A DNA stretch of 13,583 bases from Collinsella aerofaciens (lineage in GTDB: Bacteria > Actinomycetota > Coriobacteriia > Coriobacteriales > Coriobacteriaceae): contig NZ_CAAKNY010000068.1 of assembly GCF_901212495.1 (NCBI RefSeq), positions 6,959 through 20,541 of the forward strand, in the 5' to 3' direction. The position numbers and the translations under genes were made by a program. Shown here one piece after another: positions 1 to 5,924 of this stretch (within the stretch, counting starts at the first letter, position 1; each line of letters opens with the position of its first letter). The notes under the pieces were generated by a model that was not told the DNA's origin, made no database searches, and worked only from the letters and a program-made list of their open reading frames with translations.

Positions 1-325
1 GCAGGTCGTGGGTCACCTCGGAGCCGAAGAACTCCGGCGCGTCCAGCGTAGGCTCGTAGACCACCACGGGCACGCCCTTGGCCTTCACGCGCTTCATGAC
101 GCCCTGGATGGAGCTCGTGCGGAGGTTGTCGGAGTTGGACTTCATCATCAGGCGGTACACGCCCACGGCCGGCCTCTCCCTGCCCTCGTAGACGCGGTCC
201 CACACCATCTGCAGCACCTCGTCGGCGAAGAGGTGCTTGCGGGTGCAACTGGCCTCCACGATGGCCTCGATAAGGTTCTGCGGCACGTCCCTACAGTTGG
301 CCAGCAGCTGCTTGGTGTCCTTGAT
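1..325 (-). pseudogene. ugd: 3' fragment of UDP-glucose 6-dehydrogenase, 5' part missing
   Basis: The minus strand encodes the C-terminal part of a UDP-glucose 6-dehydrogenase (UDP-glucose to UDP-glucuronate, NAD-dependent). Visible signatures are [20 protein letters not shown] near 270-310, then [39 protein letters not shown] and [15 protein letters not shown], which are typical of Ugd C-terminal domains. In intact family members KDTKQLL follows a conserved Gly-Gly-x-Cys-Leu-Pro containing the catalytic Cys. Here the residues before it read LDCSI, so only a Cys is left and homology ends there. Further upstream in this frame is a stop at 353-355, and no start codon with a ribosome site precedes the Ugd-like part. 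The whole NAD-binding half is therefore absent. The reading frame continues out of the window on the left. GC content is high, unlike the AT-rich DNA that begins right of about 330. I read it as a remnant cut by recombination at the cassette edge. The family call is secure; the exact breakpoint is approximate. Confidence 0.8.
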
Positions 326-368
326 GGAGCAATCAAGAACTTCACTGCCGTTTTATCAACAAATATAT

Positions 369-1454
369 CTAAATAGTCTGGATACGTCTTTCGAAATAGT
401 TGGCGATTCTGTTGCCCATCTCATCAATTCTCAAAACAGTCACGAGCTTTTTCCTAGCTGCTTCAATGGCAAGGAAAAGGCTGAATGCGCACAGAATTAA
501 CCCACTCATCGCAAAGGTCCAAAAAGAAGGTGACTACGGAAGATAAAGGACCAGACCTTTCCAGAAACTCATTCTGAATAATTCGTGTTCATGGCCTAGG
601 TAAACGCTGAATGTGCAGGCCGCGACAGCGCTAATATTTCGCCCCGCTATATCACCTATGTTAAGCCGTTGCATCGCAACAAAAAGCAACACTGCCGCAG
701 TAATAATGGTGATGGAATTGTGATTATAGAGTAACCCCCCCCCTATATGTTCGCCAGAAAACAAGAACGCGGCCATCATCTGCGCTGCTAATTTAACAGT
801 AAAGGTAATGAATGACAGACCAGTGAAACCGAGGATGAGTTTTTTGCTCGAGAGTCTCTCCAAGGGGTTGTAGATTCGCAGATAAGCTCCAATTAAGTAG
901 AGAATAACGAACTAAACGATATTAGCGCCGCAATATAGAGAAAAATCTCAGAAGAGAACGGCATAAAAGAGGGTAGAACTGAGAATCCAATGAGGCTTAC
1001 CAGCAAGATGCTTTTGCAACCCTTTTGGTCAATGTCTGCGATAGCCTTATTGATAAAGGGTGTCAACAGGCTAAGGATTAAATAGACATCGATAACCAGT
1101 AATGTTCCGTGGTGAACGGTGGAGCACACATGAGTAGTTGATTAAGTGGAGGCCTAACTCCGGCCACGAGCCCAATCAAAAGTCCCGGCCAAGGGTAAAA
1201 CCACACAGCCAAAACCAGATGCACAAGTCGCTTGAAGTTAATCTTCTTCTTTAAGATGTCGAAATACCCAATGACCAAGACGAAACAGTCCACGGAGACG
1301 TAGAAGATCGCTTCCGAGATGCTCGTGGGGTAGAATCTCCCATCGGAAAAACGAAGTTGGTGAGTGCACCAGTCCGATAATTAAAATGCAACCCGATGAT
1401 GAAAATCATCGAAACTATTTATAAAGGATCAAGCCCGTAAAGCCTCTTGGACAC
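369..1454 (-). pseudogene. acyltransferase-3 family (O-acyltransferase) pseudogene
   Basis: This is a multi-membrane-span acyltransferase of the OafA/WbbJ-like acyltransferase-3 family, which O-acylates surface sugars. It is recoverable only by joining frames. It starts at GTG 1454 (MSKRLYGLDPL), with GAGG at 1464-1467. A TAA follows at 1419-1421, then IVSMIFIIGLHFNYRTG. A frame change near 1335-1341 leads to SISEAIFYVSVDCFVLVIGYF. A second, at about 1094-1095 (one T lost after EHYW), leads to IDVYLILSLLTPFINKAI. A third near 911-916 leads to ILYLIGAYLRIYNPLERLSS. A TAG at 534-536 follows VLYLP, and the same frame continues SPSFWTFAMSGLILCAFSLF to a final TAG at 369-371. The TAA lies eleven codons before the His of GLHFN, where the family's R-x10-H motif would place Arg. 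The summed length of about 362 codons fits an intact family member. Five lesions make a functional product very unlikely. The still readable frames suggest recent decay. It is AT-rich compared with its neighbours. Confidence 0.88.
735..743 (-). repeat. G9 homopolymer (C9 on + strand) in the acyltransferase pseudogene
   Basis: Nine consecutive C on the plus strand read as GGG GGG GGG (Gly-Gly-Gly) in the acyltransferase frame, after EHI and before LLYNHNS. The tract is in frame and does not itself break the gene. Tracts of this length are prone to slipped-strand change in length and are a common basis for phase variation of surface-modification genes. Here the other lesions already inactivate the gene. 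Confidence 0.9.
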
Positions 1455-1463
1455 TTATCTAGT

Positions 1464-1467
1464 CCTC
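1464..1467 (-). promoter_or_regulatory. Shine-Dalgarno of the acyltransferase pseudogene
   Basis: The minus strand reads GAGG nine bases before GTG 1454. This supports GTG 1454 as the original start, and the N-terminus it gives leads into the family's IVSMIFIIGLHF segment. Confidence 0.5.
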
Positions 1468-1514
1468 AGAAGAAATCGGCCAGCAATCTCGCCGCCGAAA
1501 CAAAATATACTTCT

Positions 1515-3284
1515 CTACTTCACTAGCTCAAGGCAGACCGCCTCGGGCGTGCACTTGTGCATTGCGTCACTTACTGTTTCAAAACAAAGCTCCTTGCCTT
1601 TTGCCCATAGAAGGAAACGACAAAGATTTGCTGCATTGTGAGGAAGCTCAGACTCATCATCCTTTATGGTTAACGCAAGCGGGTACTCGGCTAGATAAGG
1701 GAGATTAGCATCGTCGTCAGTATGGAAGATATGGATAATGGGTTTACCGCTCGCCATGTACCCAAAGATCTTACTCGAAAGTTGTTTGCCCGGTAGCTCG
1801 CCAATCGAGAGCAAGCAATCACAGCCTTCATATAACGCCGGCAACCTATCCGCCGGCACCCAATTTGCCACAGAGCTCCCGCTCTTGATGAAGTCAGAAT
1901 TGTTGCGCAATCTTCGAACCCATGAGGCAGACGTATAAACCTCCGCCTTAACCGAGCCCCGCGTCTCCCCAAGTAGGTTGAGCAAGTACGTCGGGGGGAC
2001 CATTTTAGAGAAGGTCCCTGCTATGAGGAGGTGCCCCCCCCCACAGTTCAGGAGCCTTTCGACGGCAATCTCTGGGTCCTCATCGTGGAACAGCGCAGAC
2101 ACTTCATCGAACGCCATCTGTTTACCACGAGTCCGTTCCAAAAATGCTCTCACGGTCTCGCGAGCACACACTGCATCCTCGCCTGCGTTGATGACGCAAC
2201 CAAGCGGGTAAGCGGATACGTCATCACGCACAGGATCGTCAGCGATAGAGCAAATGTGAAGAATGGGCTTGCCCGTCGCCATGTACTCGACGACCTTACT
2301 AGGCTTTTGGTCGCTTCTCGTATTGCCGATGGACAGAAGACAATCGGCTTTTGCAAGTAGCGATGTCATTTCACTCGATGGCACGGCATCAAGCAAGCTC
2401 ACAGCATTGGGATGCTCAGAGGATTTCGGCTGTACTAAATCTCGTCCCGCCCCCATAACATACATGTCCAAGTGTGCCACATCTTCAAGCTCGCAGAAGA
2501 TGTCAAGCGCGACTGCAGGGTCTCGAACACCCGCGCTGAGCGAACCAGCAAAGATAACTAGAGAACGGCCGTCCCCCCTTTTATCGGATGACTGAAGATT
2601 CTCTTTAGGCCTTACAAGCAGAGGATGTTCGATATGCACAAGCTTGCCGGAGCAATCCGGATGATACTTACGTACATGTTCATCCCAAGTTACATTGAGC
2701 ACAAGATTGGAAGCCTCAAGCGCTTCACGCTCGACAGCAATGTTTGCCTTACGCTTGAGCTCGCGTGTGAAACGGGTCTTGCACAGCGTGCCCGAGTCCG
2801 CAAACTGGTCGAATATGACGGGGGTCAATTTGACTTCTGGATGTTGTTTCGAATATTCAACACATGCGATAACGCCCTCAAAAGGCGAAGAGCACGGAAC
2901 AAGTTGATCCGGTACAAATCCAAGCTCCTCTATGGCCTTTCTGTAAGCTTCGACGAGATCCCAGTGTGCGCAGCTGCGGCCAGCAAGCGTACCGAAATAG
3001 TTAACCAATGCGCACGCTCTATCCGCCAGACGCCAACCAAAGCAGCAGGAGGCTTCAGCAAGATGACAATCCACCTGGGCTCTCATTTTAGATAGACTAG
3101 TCGAGACAAAAAGCACATCCTCAGGCAAGTCGTCTGTGAGGTTCACGGGTGAGTCCCAATACCGCTTAGCAATGACGGTAACCTCATGCCCCTCTCGAAG
3201 AAGGACATCTACAAGGTTTTTGGCGCATTTCTCAACAGCGGCATAACGTGGGAAGTAGGCATCGACCACGAATACAACCTTCAT
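1515..3284 (-). CDS. glycosyltransferase (GT4-like) with tandemly duplicated C-terminal domain
   Basis: The product is 589 residues, about 170-200 longer than usual GT-B enzymes. Residues 1-235 form the acceptor-side N-domain (MKVVFVVDAYFPRY start, GHEVTVI at 32-38). Residues 241-413 form a donor-side Rossmann domain (SLVIFAGSLS at 241, ADCLLSIGN at 313, SKVVEYMATGKP at 329-340). Residues 418-589 repeat that domain (HLLIAGTFSK at 418, CDCLLSIGE at 488, SKIFGYMASGKP at 504-515) at a constant 175-residue offset in the core. Between positions 314-344 and 489-519, 19 of 31 residues are identical. Copy 1 keeps the Glu (E333) at the place of the conserved ribose-contacting acid of this class; copy 2 has Gly508. 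A G9 run encodes G415-G417 at the seam. The start is ATG 3284 with AAGGTG upstream, overlapping the wzx stop as ATGA. It probably adds one sugar of the lipid-linked repeat unit at the cytoplasmic membrane. Donor and acceptor cannot be told from the sequence. Confidence 0.88.
   Translation of the reverse strand: MKVVFVVDAYFPRYAAVEKCAKNLVDVLLREGHEVTVIAKRYWDSPVNLTDDLPEDVLFVSTSLSKMRAQVDCHLAEASCCFGWRLADRACALVNYFGTLAGRSCAHWDLVEAYRKAIEELGFVPDQLVPCSSPFEGVIACVEYSKQHPEVKLTPVIFDQFADSGTLCKTRFTRELKRKANIAVEREALEASNLVLNVTWDEHVRKYHPDCSGKLVHIEHPLLVRPKENLQSSDKRGDGRSLVIFAGSLSAGVRDPAVALDIFCELEDVAHLDMYVMGAGRDLVQPKSSEHPNAVSLLDAVPSSEMTSLLAKADCLLSIGNTRSDQKPSKVVEYMATGKPILHICSIADDPVRDDVSAYPLGCVINAGEDAVCARETVRAFLERTRGKQMAFDEVSALFHDEDPEIAVERLLNCGGGHLLIAGTFSKMVPPTYLLNLLGETRGSVKAEVYTSASWVRRLRNNSDFIKSGSSVANWVPADRLPALYEGCDCLLSIGELPGKQLSSKIFGYMASGKPIIHIFHTDDDANLPYLAEYPLALTIKDDESELPHNAANLCRFLLWAKGKELCFETVSDAMHKCTPEAVCLELVK
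1518..2033 (-). repeat. C-domain copy 2 of the tandem-domain glycosyltransferase
   Basis: This segment encodes residues 418-589, a diverged second copy of the same donor-side domain. It starts directly after the G9 run and ends at the stop codon. Its motif reads SKIFGYMASGKP, so the acid found in copy 1 is Gly here. Fold residues are kept, including the LLSIG strand, the GKPI turn and a following Asp cluster. Confidence 0.85.
2034..2042 (-). repeat. G9 homopolymer (C9 on + strand) at the domain seam
   Basis: Nine C on the plus strand, read as GGG GGG GGG between Cys414 and His418, sit exactly between the two C-domain copies. With eight G the frame becomes GGC ACC TCC TCA TAG and stops within four codons. 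With ten G it stops after about thirteen codons (CTT CTC TAA). Either change removes copy 2 and leaves a protein of roughly 420-427 residues, a normal length for a GT4 enzyme. Confidence 0.9.
2046..2564 (-). repeat. C-domain copy 1 of the tandem-domain glycosyltransferase
   Basis: This segment encodes residues 241-413, the first donor-side domain, ending in an amphipathic stretch (FLERTRGKQMAFDEVSALFH) that is matched in copy 2 by FLLWAKGKELCFETVSDAMH. It keeps the SKVVEYM motif including Glu333. DNA similarity to copy 2 is still visible: 2257-2300 matches 1732-1775 at 34 of 44 positions. Confidence 0.85.
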
Positions 3285-4714
3285 CGAACGCACCTTGATT
3301 TCTTTCTCTCGTTAGTGACGATATAGAATCCAGCCAATACGACCGCGGAAACAACATAGGCAACGGCAGATACTGAAAAAGCGCAGAACTGTGTGAAAAA
3401 AAAGAATGAGATCGCGAGTGTCAGTGGAGCAATCATTCCCAGTACACCCTCGATACCCAGCTCCCGCCGCAGTTCGATCTCTGACATAAGGCAGCGTCCG
3501 ACTCCAACAATCGCAGTGGATGCGGCAATCCACCAAATCTCTCGTGTGATTGAATAGGAAATGAACGCTATGACGCAGAAACCTGAGACACTTTGCAAAT
3601 TCACGATTAAAAGTCTATGTTCCTTGCGAAGCGCGTTGTAGAAGGTATTAACCAGAACCGACATCTTAGATTGATAAACAGCGGCAACGAACAGCAGGTT
3701 TAAGTACGCGAGCATTGGAATGTACTTGGCATAAAAAGCCTCAACTCCAAGATAGGCAGGAAAATACACGGCAAGACCCGCACACGCGAGCCAGAACACA
3801 ATGCGGTCGATACGTTCGTAGTATGATCCGTAAGCATCATCGGGCAGCCGCTTGAGTGCTGGATAGAGCACCGATGATACAGCAGTTACAAGAGTAAGAA
3901 CGAGATTCGTAACACTGGTTCCGAACGAATAGTATGCATAACCATCCAGTCCACCAAACCACTCAACAATGAATCGTCCCAAATTTGCCACAAGCATGCC
4001 TGCAAAGTTTGCAAACATAAGGTTGATACCAATCTTGATATCACCGGAGAATTCCAGCCAACCCTCCTTCACGCCAGCTGCAGGACCGAACACCAAGCGC
4101 CTGCATCGCCAGACGAAAATGGAAAAGGACACAATCTTAGAAATGAAGTCAGCAACAACGTACATCCTGTGGTCCGTGACGCCCAGTAAGGACATGGTTG
4201 CCGCAGCACCGAGAAACACGAACTTATCAATAACAGTGCACAGCGCATACCACTTGAACTGGTCTGTAATCTGCAGCACGTAAGTCATGAGGCCCGATAC
4301 GCACAATACAAAAGCGTCGAGAGCGACGAAGAAGAAACCGAATCCGCGCTCGGCATCCTGACAGTTCGCGTAGAGGGCAATTGCCCCCGCGAACAGAAGC
4401 AACATGCCACAGTAGAACCTGAAGGCCGTCCTTAACTTCTTGAACGGAAGATCGTCGTAGGAGCTTCCGCCATAGAGAAGGTATACGCCGTCGTTGAAGC
4501 CCAGGGCGATAATTCCGACAAACCCGGAGTAGAGCACGTACTGCTGCCAATAAGCAAAACCCTCGACACTCATCACATGTGGCAACAGCAGGGATTTTAC
4601 GATACCTGTGCCGAGCACGATGAGTTGGGCACCAAGAGCTAGTGCGAGATTTGCCTTGGTTTTAGAGAGTTTGGCGCTCAAAGGTTTGTTCACCGCCAAT
4701 TCGCCCGAACGCAT
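3281..4714 (-). CDS. wzx: Wzx-type polysaccharide repeat-unit flippase
   Basis: This is an integral membrane protein of the MATE/MOP polysaccharide-transport superfamily that would flip the undecaprenyl-linked repeat unit across the membrane. It has about 12-14 hydrophobic segments, beginning with LALALGAQLIVLGTGIV and then YVLYSGFVGIIALGFNDGVY, and ending with FCAFSVSAVAYVVSAVVLAG before a basic tail (NERKKSRCVR). The length of 477 residues fits Wzx. The start is uncertain: GTG 4723, ATG 4714 and later GTG/TTG codons are all in frame, and none has a strong ribosome site. I chose ATG 4714. With it the gene overlaps the 3' end of the upstream glycosyltransferase by 53 bases, in another frame. 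Its stop overlaps the next start as ATGA. A T8 run (coding strand, 3396-3403) encodes part of FFFF. Specificity is not readable from sequence, but it should match the unit built by the surrounding transferases. Confidence 0.9.
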   Translation of the reverse strand: MRSGELAVNKPLSAKLSKTKANLALALGAQLIVLGTGIVKSLLLPHVMSVEGFAYWQQYVLYSGFVGIIALGFNDGVYLLYGGSSYDDLPFKKLRTAFRFYCGMLLLFAGAIALYANCQDAERGFGFFFVALDAFVLCVSGLMTYVLQITDQFKWYALCTVIDKFVFLGAAATMSLLGVTDHRMYVVADFISKIVSFSIFVWRCRRLVFGPAAGVKEGWLEFSGDIKIGINLMFANFAGMLVANLGRFIVEWFGGLDGYAYYSFGTSVTNLVLTLVTAVSSVLYPALKRLPDDAYGSYYERIDRIVFWLACAGLAVYFPAYLGVEAFYAKYIPMLAYLNLLFVAAVYQSKMSVLVNTFYNALRKEHRLLIVNLQSVSGFCVIAFISYSITREIWWIAASTAIVGVGRCLMSEIELRRELGIEGVLGMIAPLTLAISFFFFTQFCAFSVSAVAYVVSAVVLAGFYIVTNERKKSRCVR

Positions 4715-5924
4715 CTTTAACACACTCGTTATAAGCCTTCCACGTTATCTTGCGGGCGCTCTCGACAGCTGCTGATTTCATTGCTTCAAGTTCATGGGGG
4801 TGCTCCATGAACCATCGCATGTGTTCAGCTAGAGCGGCTTCATCCCCAGGCTCCACCACGAAGCCGTTAGACCCCTCCACAACAAAATCCGATGCCCCAT
4901 TAGCAGTAGTTGTTAATAAAGGCAAGCCACAAGCCAGCGCCTCAAGGCAGGCGAGCGACATACCGTCTGTCAGGCTCGGAAATACCATCACGTCACTCTT
5001 GGACATGATTTCCTTCACGTGAGACTTCAATACGTTGCCAGTAAACTCATATTTGTTCAGATAGGGCGTGAGAAATCCGTCGGCGTTGTCATAGGCTCCG
5101 ATAATCGAGAGTTCAAAGCTCCCAGGTTCAAGAGTATCAGCTGCGCGCAGTAGATGATGAATGCCCTTTGGCATGGAAGCACGACCGCAATAGACGAAGC
5201 GCACGGGTGAATGCGTAGCTGAGTTATCCTTATCGACCTCGAAGTTAGAACCGTAAGGACAACGAATAATCATATCGCTATTAGCACCGCAGAAGCAGAG
5301 TGACTTATCGACATGAGCTGAGGGCGAAAGGAACCAGTCCGACGCAGCAACCTCGTCGAATGCCTCCCCCAATCCGTTATGAAAATAATCCACAAACTCA
5401 CGTTTTCGCTTAGCGGGAAGCCATGGGTTTGCCTCAATGTCCTCAAGAAAGGCCTTAGCATGGTACGGCTTCATGGAGGCAGATACGTCAAGGACACGCG
5501 CTATTCCTGGTGCCGTATGGCTAAGTTCCTTAAAAGTGGAAAGCGCGTGCTCGTTGTAACAGACCACAGCATCGAAGTCGCCCTGCTTGGCAAGTTCCGC
5601 AACCTTATGACCGAAATGTTCGTCGATCCAACAGTTGAGCGCGTTATAGAGCTTCTTGTTTTTGTCCACACGCAGCAGGAGGAGGCTCAAAAGCCCCAAA
5701 GCCTCATATCGTTGAACTACGCGTTTATCTGGAAAGTCAACCATGTAGCGCCCCTCGGCCTTGCTTCGGTCGTTTCCGCCCAGAAAACGTGTAGCGACCC
5801 TCGTAAGACTGCGCGGGCTGCCGTAAACGGTTGTCATATACGTAACATCATGACCCGCCGCCAACAACGCACGTGCCAACATATAGGAGTGCTGCTGCTG
5901 CGGATGAGCAACTAGAACTTTCAT
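4662..5924 (-). CDS. GT4-family glycosyltransferase
   Basis: A 420-residue GT-B enzyme predicted to add one sugar to the lipid-linked repeat unit on the cytoplasmic face. The N-domain starts MKVLVAHPQQQHS with GHDVTYMTT at 24-32. The linker carries FLSPSAHVDKSL (198-209). The C-domain has FVYCGRASMPKGIHHLLRA (243-261), where the Arg and Lys resemble the donor-phosphate-binding pair of GT4 enzymes. DVMVFPSLTDGMSLACLEAL (311-330) follows; it is an EX7E-like motif with Asp320 in place of the first Glu and Glu328 as the second. NGASDFVVEGSNGFVVEPGD closes the motif set. ATG 5924 was chosen over ATG 5942, six codons upstream, because GGAGG at 5931-5935 is spaced six bases before it and because it overlaps the wzy stop as ATGA. 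The sugar donor is not predictable. Confidence 0.92.
   Translation of the reverse strand: MKVLVAHPQQQHSYMLARALLAAGHDVTYMTTVYGSPRSLTRVATRFLGGNDRSKAEGRYMVDFPDKRVVQRYEALGLLSLLLLRVDKNKKLYNALNCWIDEHFGHKVAELAKQGDFDAVVCYNEHALSTFKELSHTAPGIARVLDVSASMKPYHAKAFLEDIEANPWLPAKRKREFVDYFHNGLGEAFDEVAASDWFLSPSAHVDKSLCFCGANSDMIIRCPYGSNFEVDKDNSATHSPVRFVYCGRASMPKGIHHLLRAADTLEPGSFELSIIGAYDNADGFLTPYLNKYEFTGNVLKSHVKEIMSKSDVMVFPSLTDGMSLACLEALACGLPLLTTTANGASDFVVEGSNGFVVEPGDEAALAEHMRWFMEHPHELEAMKSAAVESARKITWKAYNECVKDAFGRIGGEQTFERQTL

Noticed and set aside
8..376. Plus-strand open frame of 122 codons at the left edge
   Set aside because: It is the antisense of the ugd fragment, whose minus-strand translation matches Ugd motifs throughout.
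534..1293. Three short separate minus-strand genes in the acyltransferase region
   Set aside because: The three frames join at single-base shifts into one acyltransferase-3 protein with correctly ordered family segments, so they are pieces of one pseudogene.
1478..1501. Possible hairpin after the tandem-domain transferase (TCGGC ... GCCGA, then TTTCT)
   Set aside because: The stem is only five pairs with a loop of about thirteen and a poor T tract. It is too weak to call a terminator, and an operon-mate followed.
2625..3095. Plus-strand open frame of 156 codons
   Set aside because: It is antisense to the N-domain of the tandem-domain transferase and shows no domain character.
3396..3403. 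T8 run (coding strand) in wzx as a slippage site
   Set aside because: Eight T encoding Phe residues is ordinary for a membrane-protein segment in lower-GC DNA. The gene is in frame and nothing marks it as a switch.
5379..5915. Plus-strand open frame of 178 codons
   Set aside because: It lies fully antisense to the 420-residue glycosyltransferase, with no recognisable motif and no ribosome site I trust.
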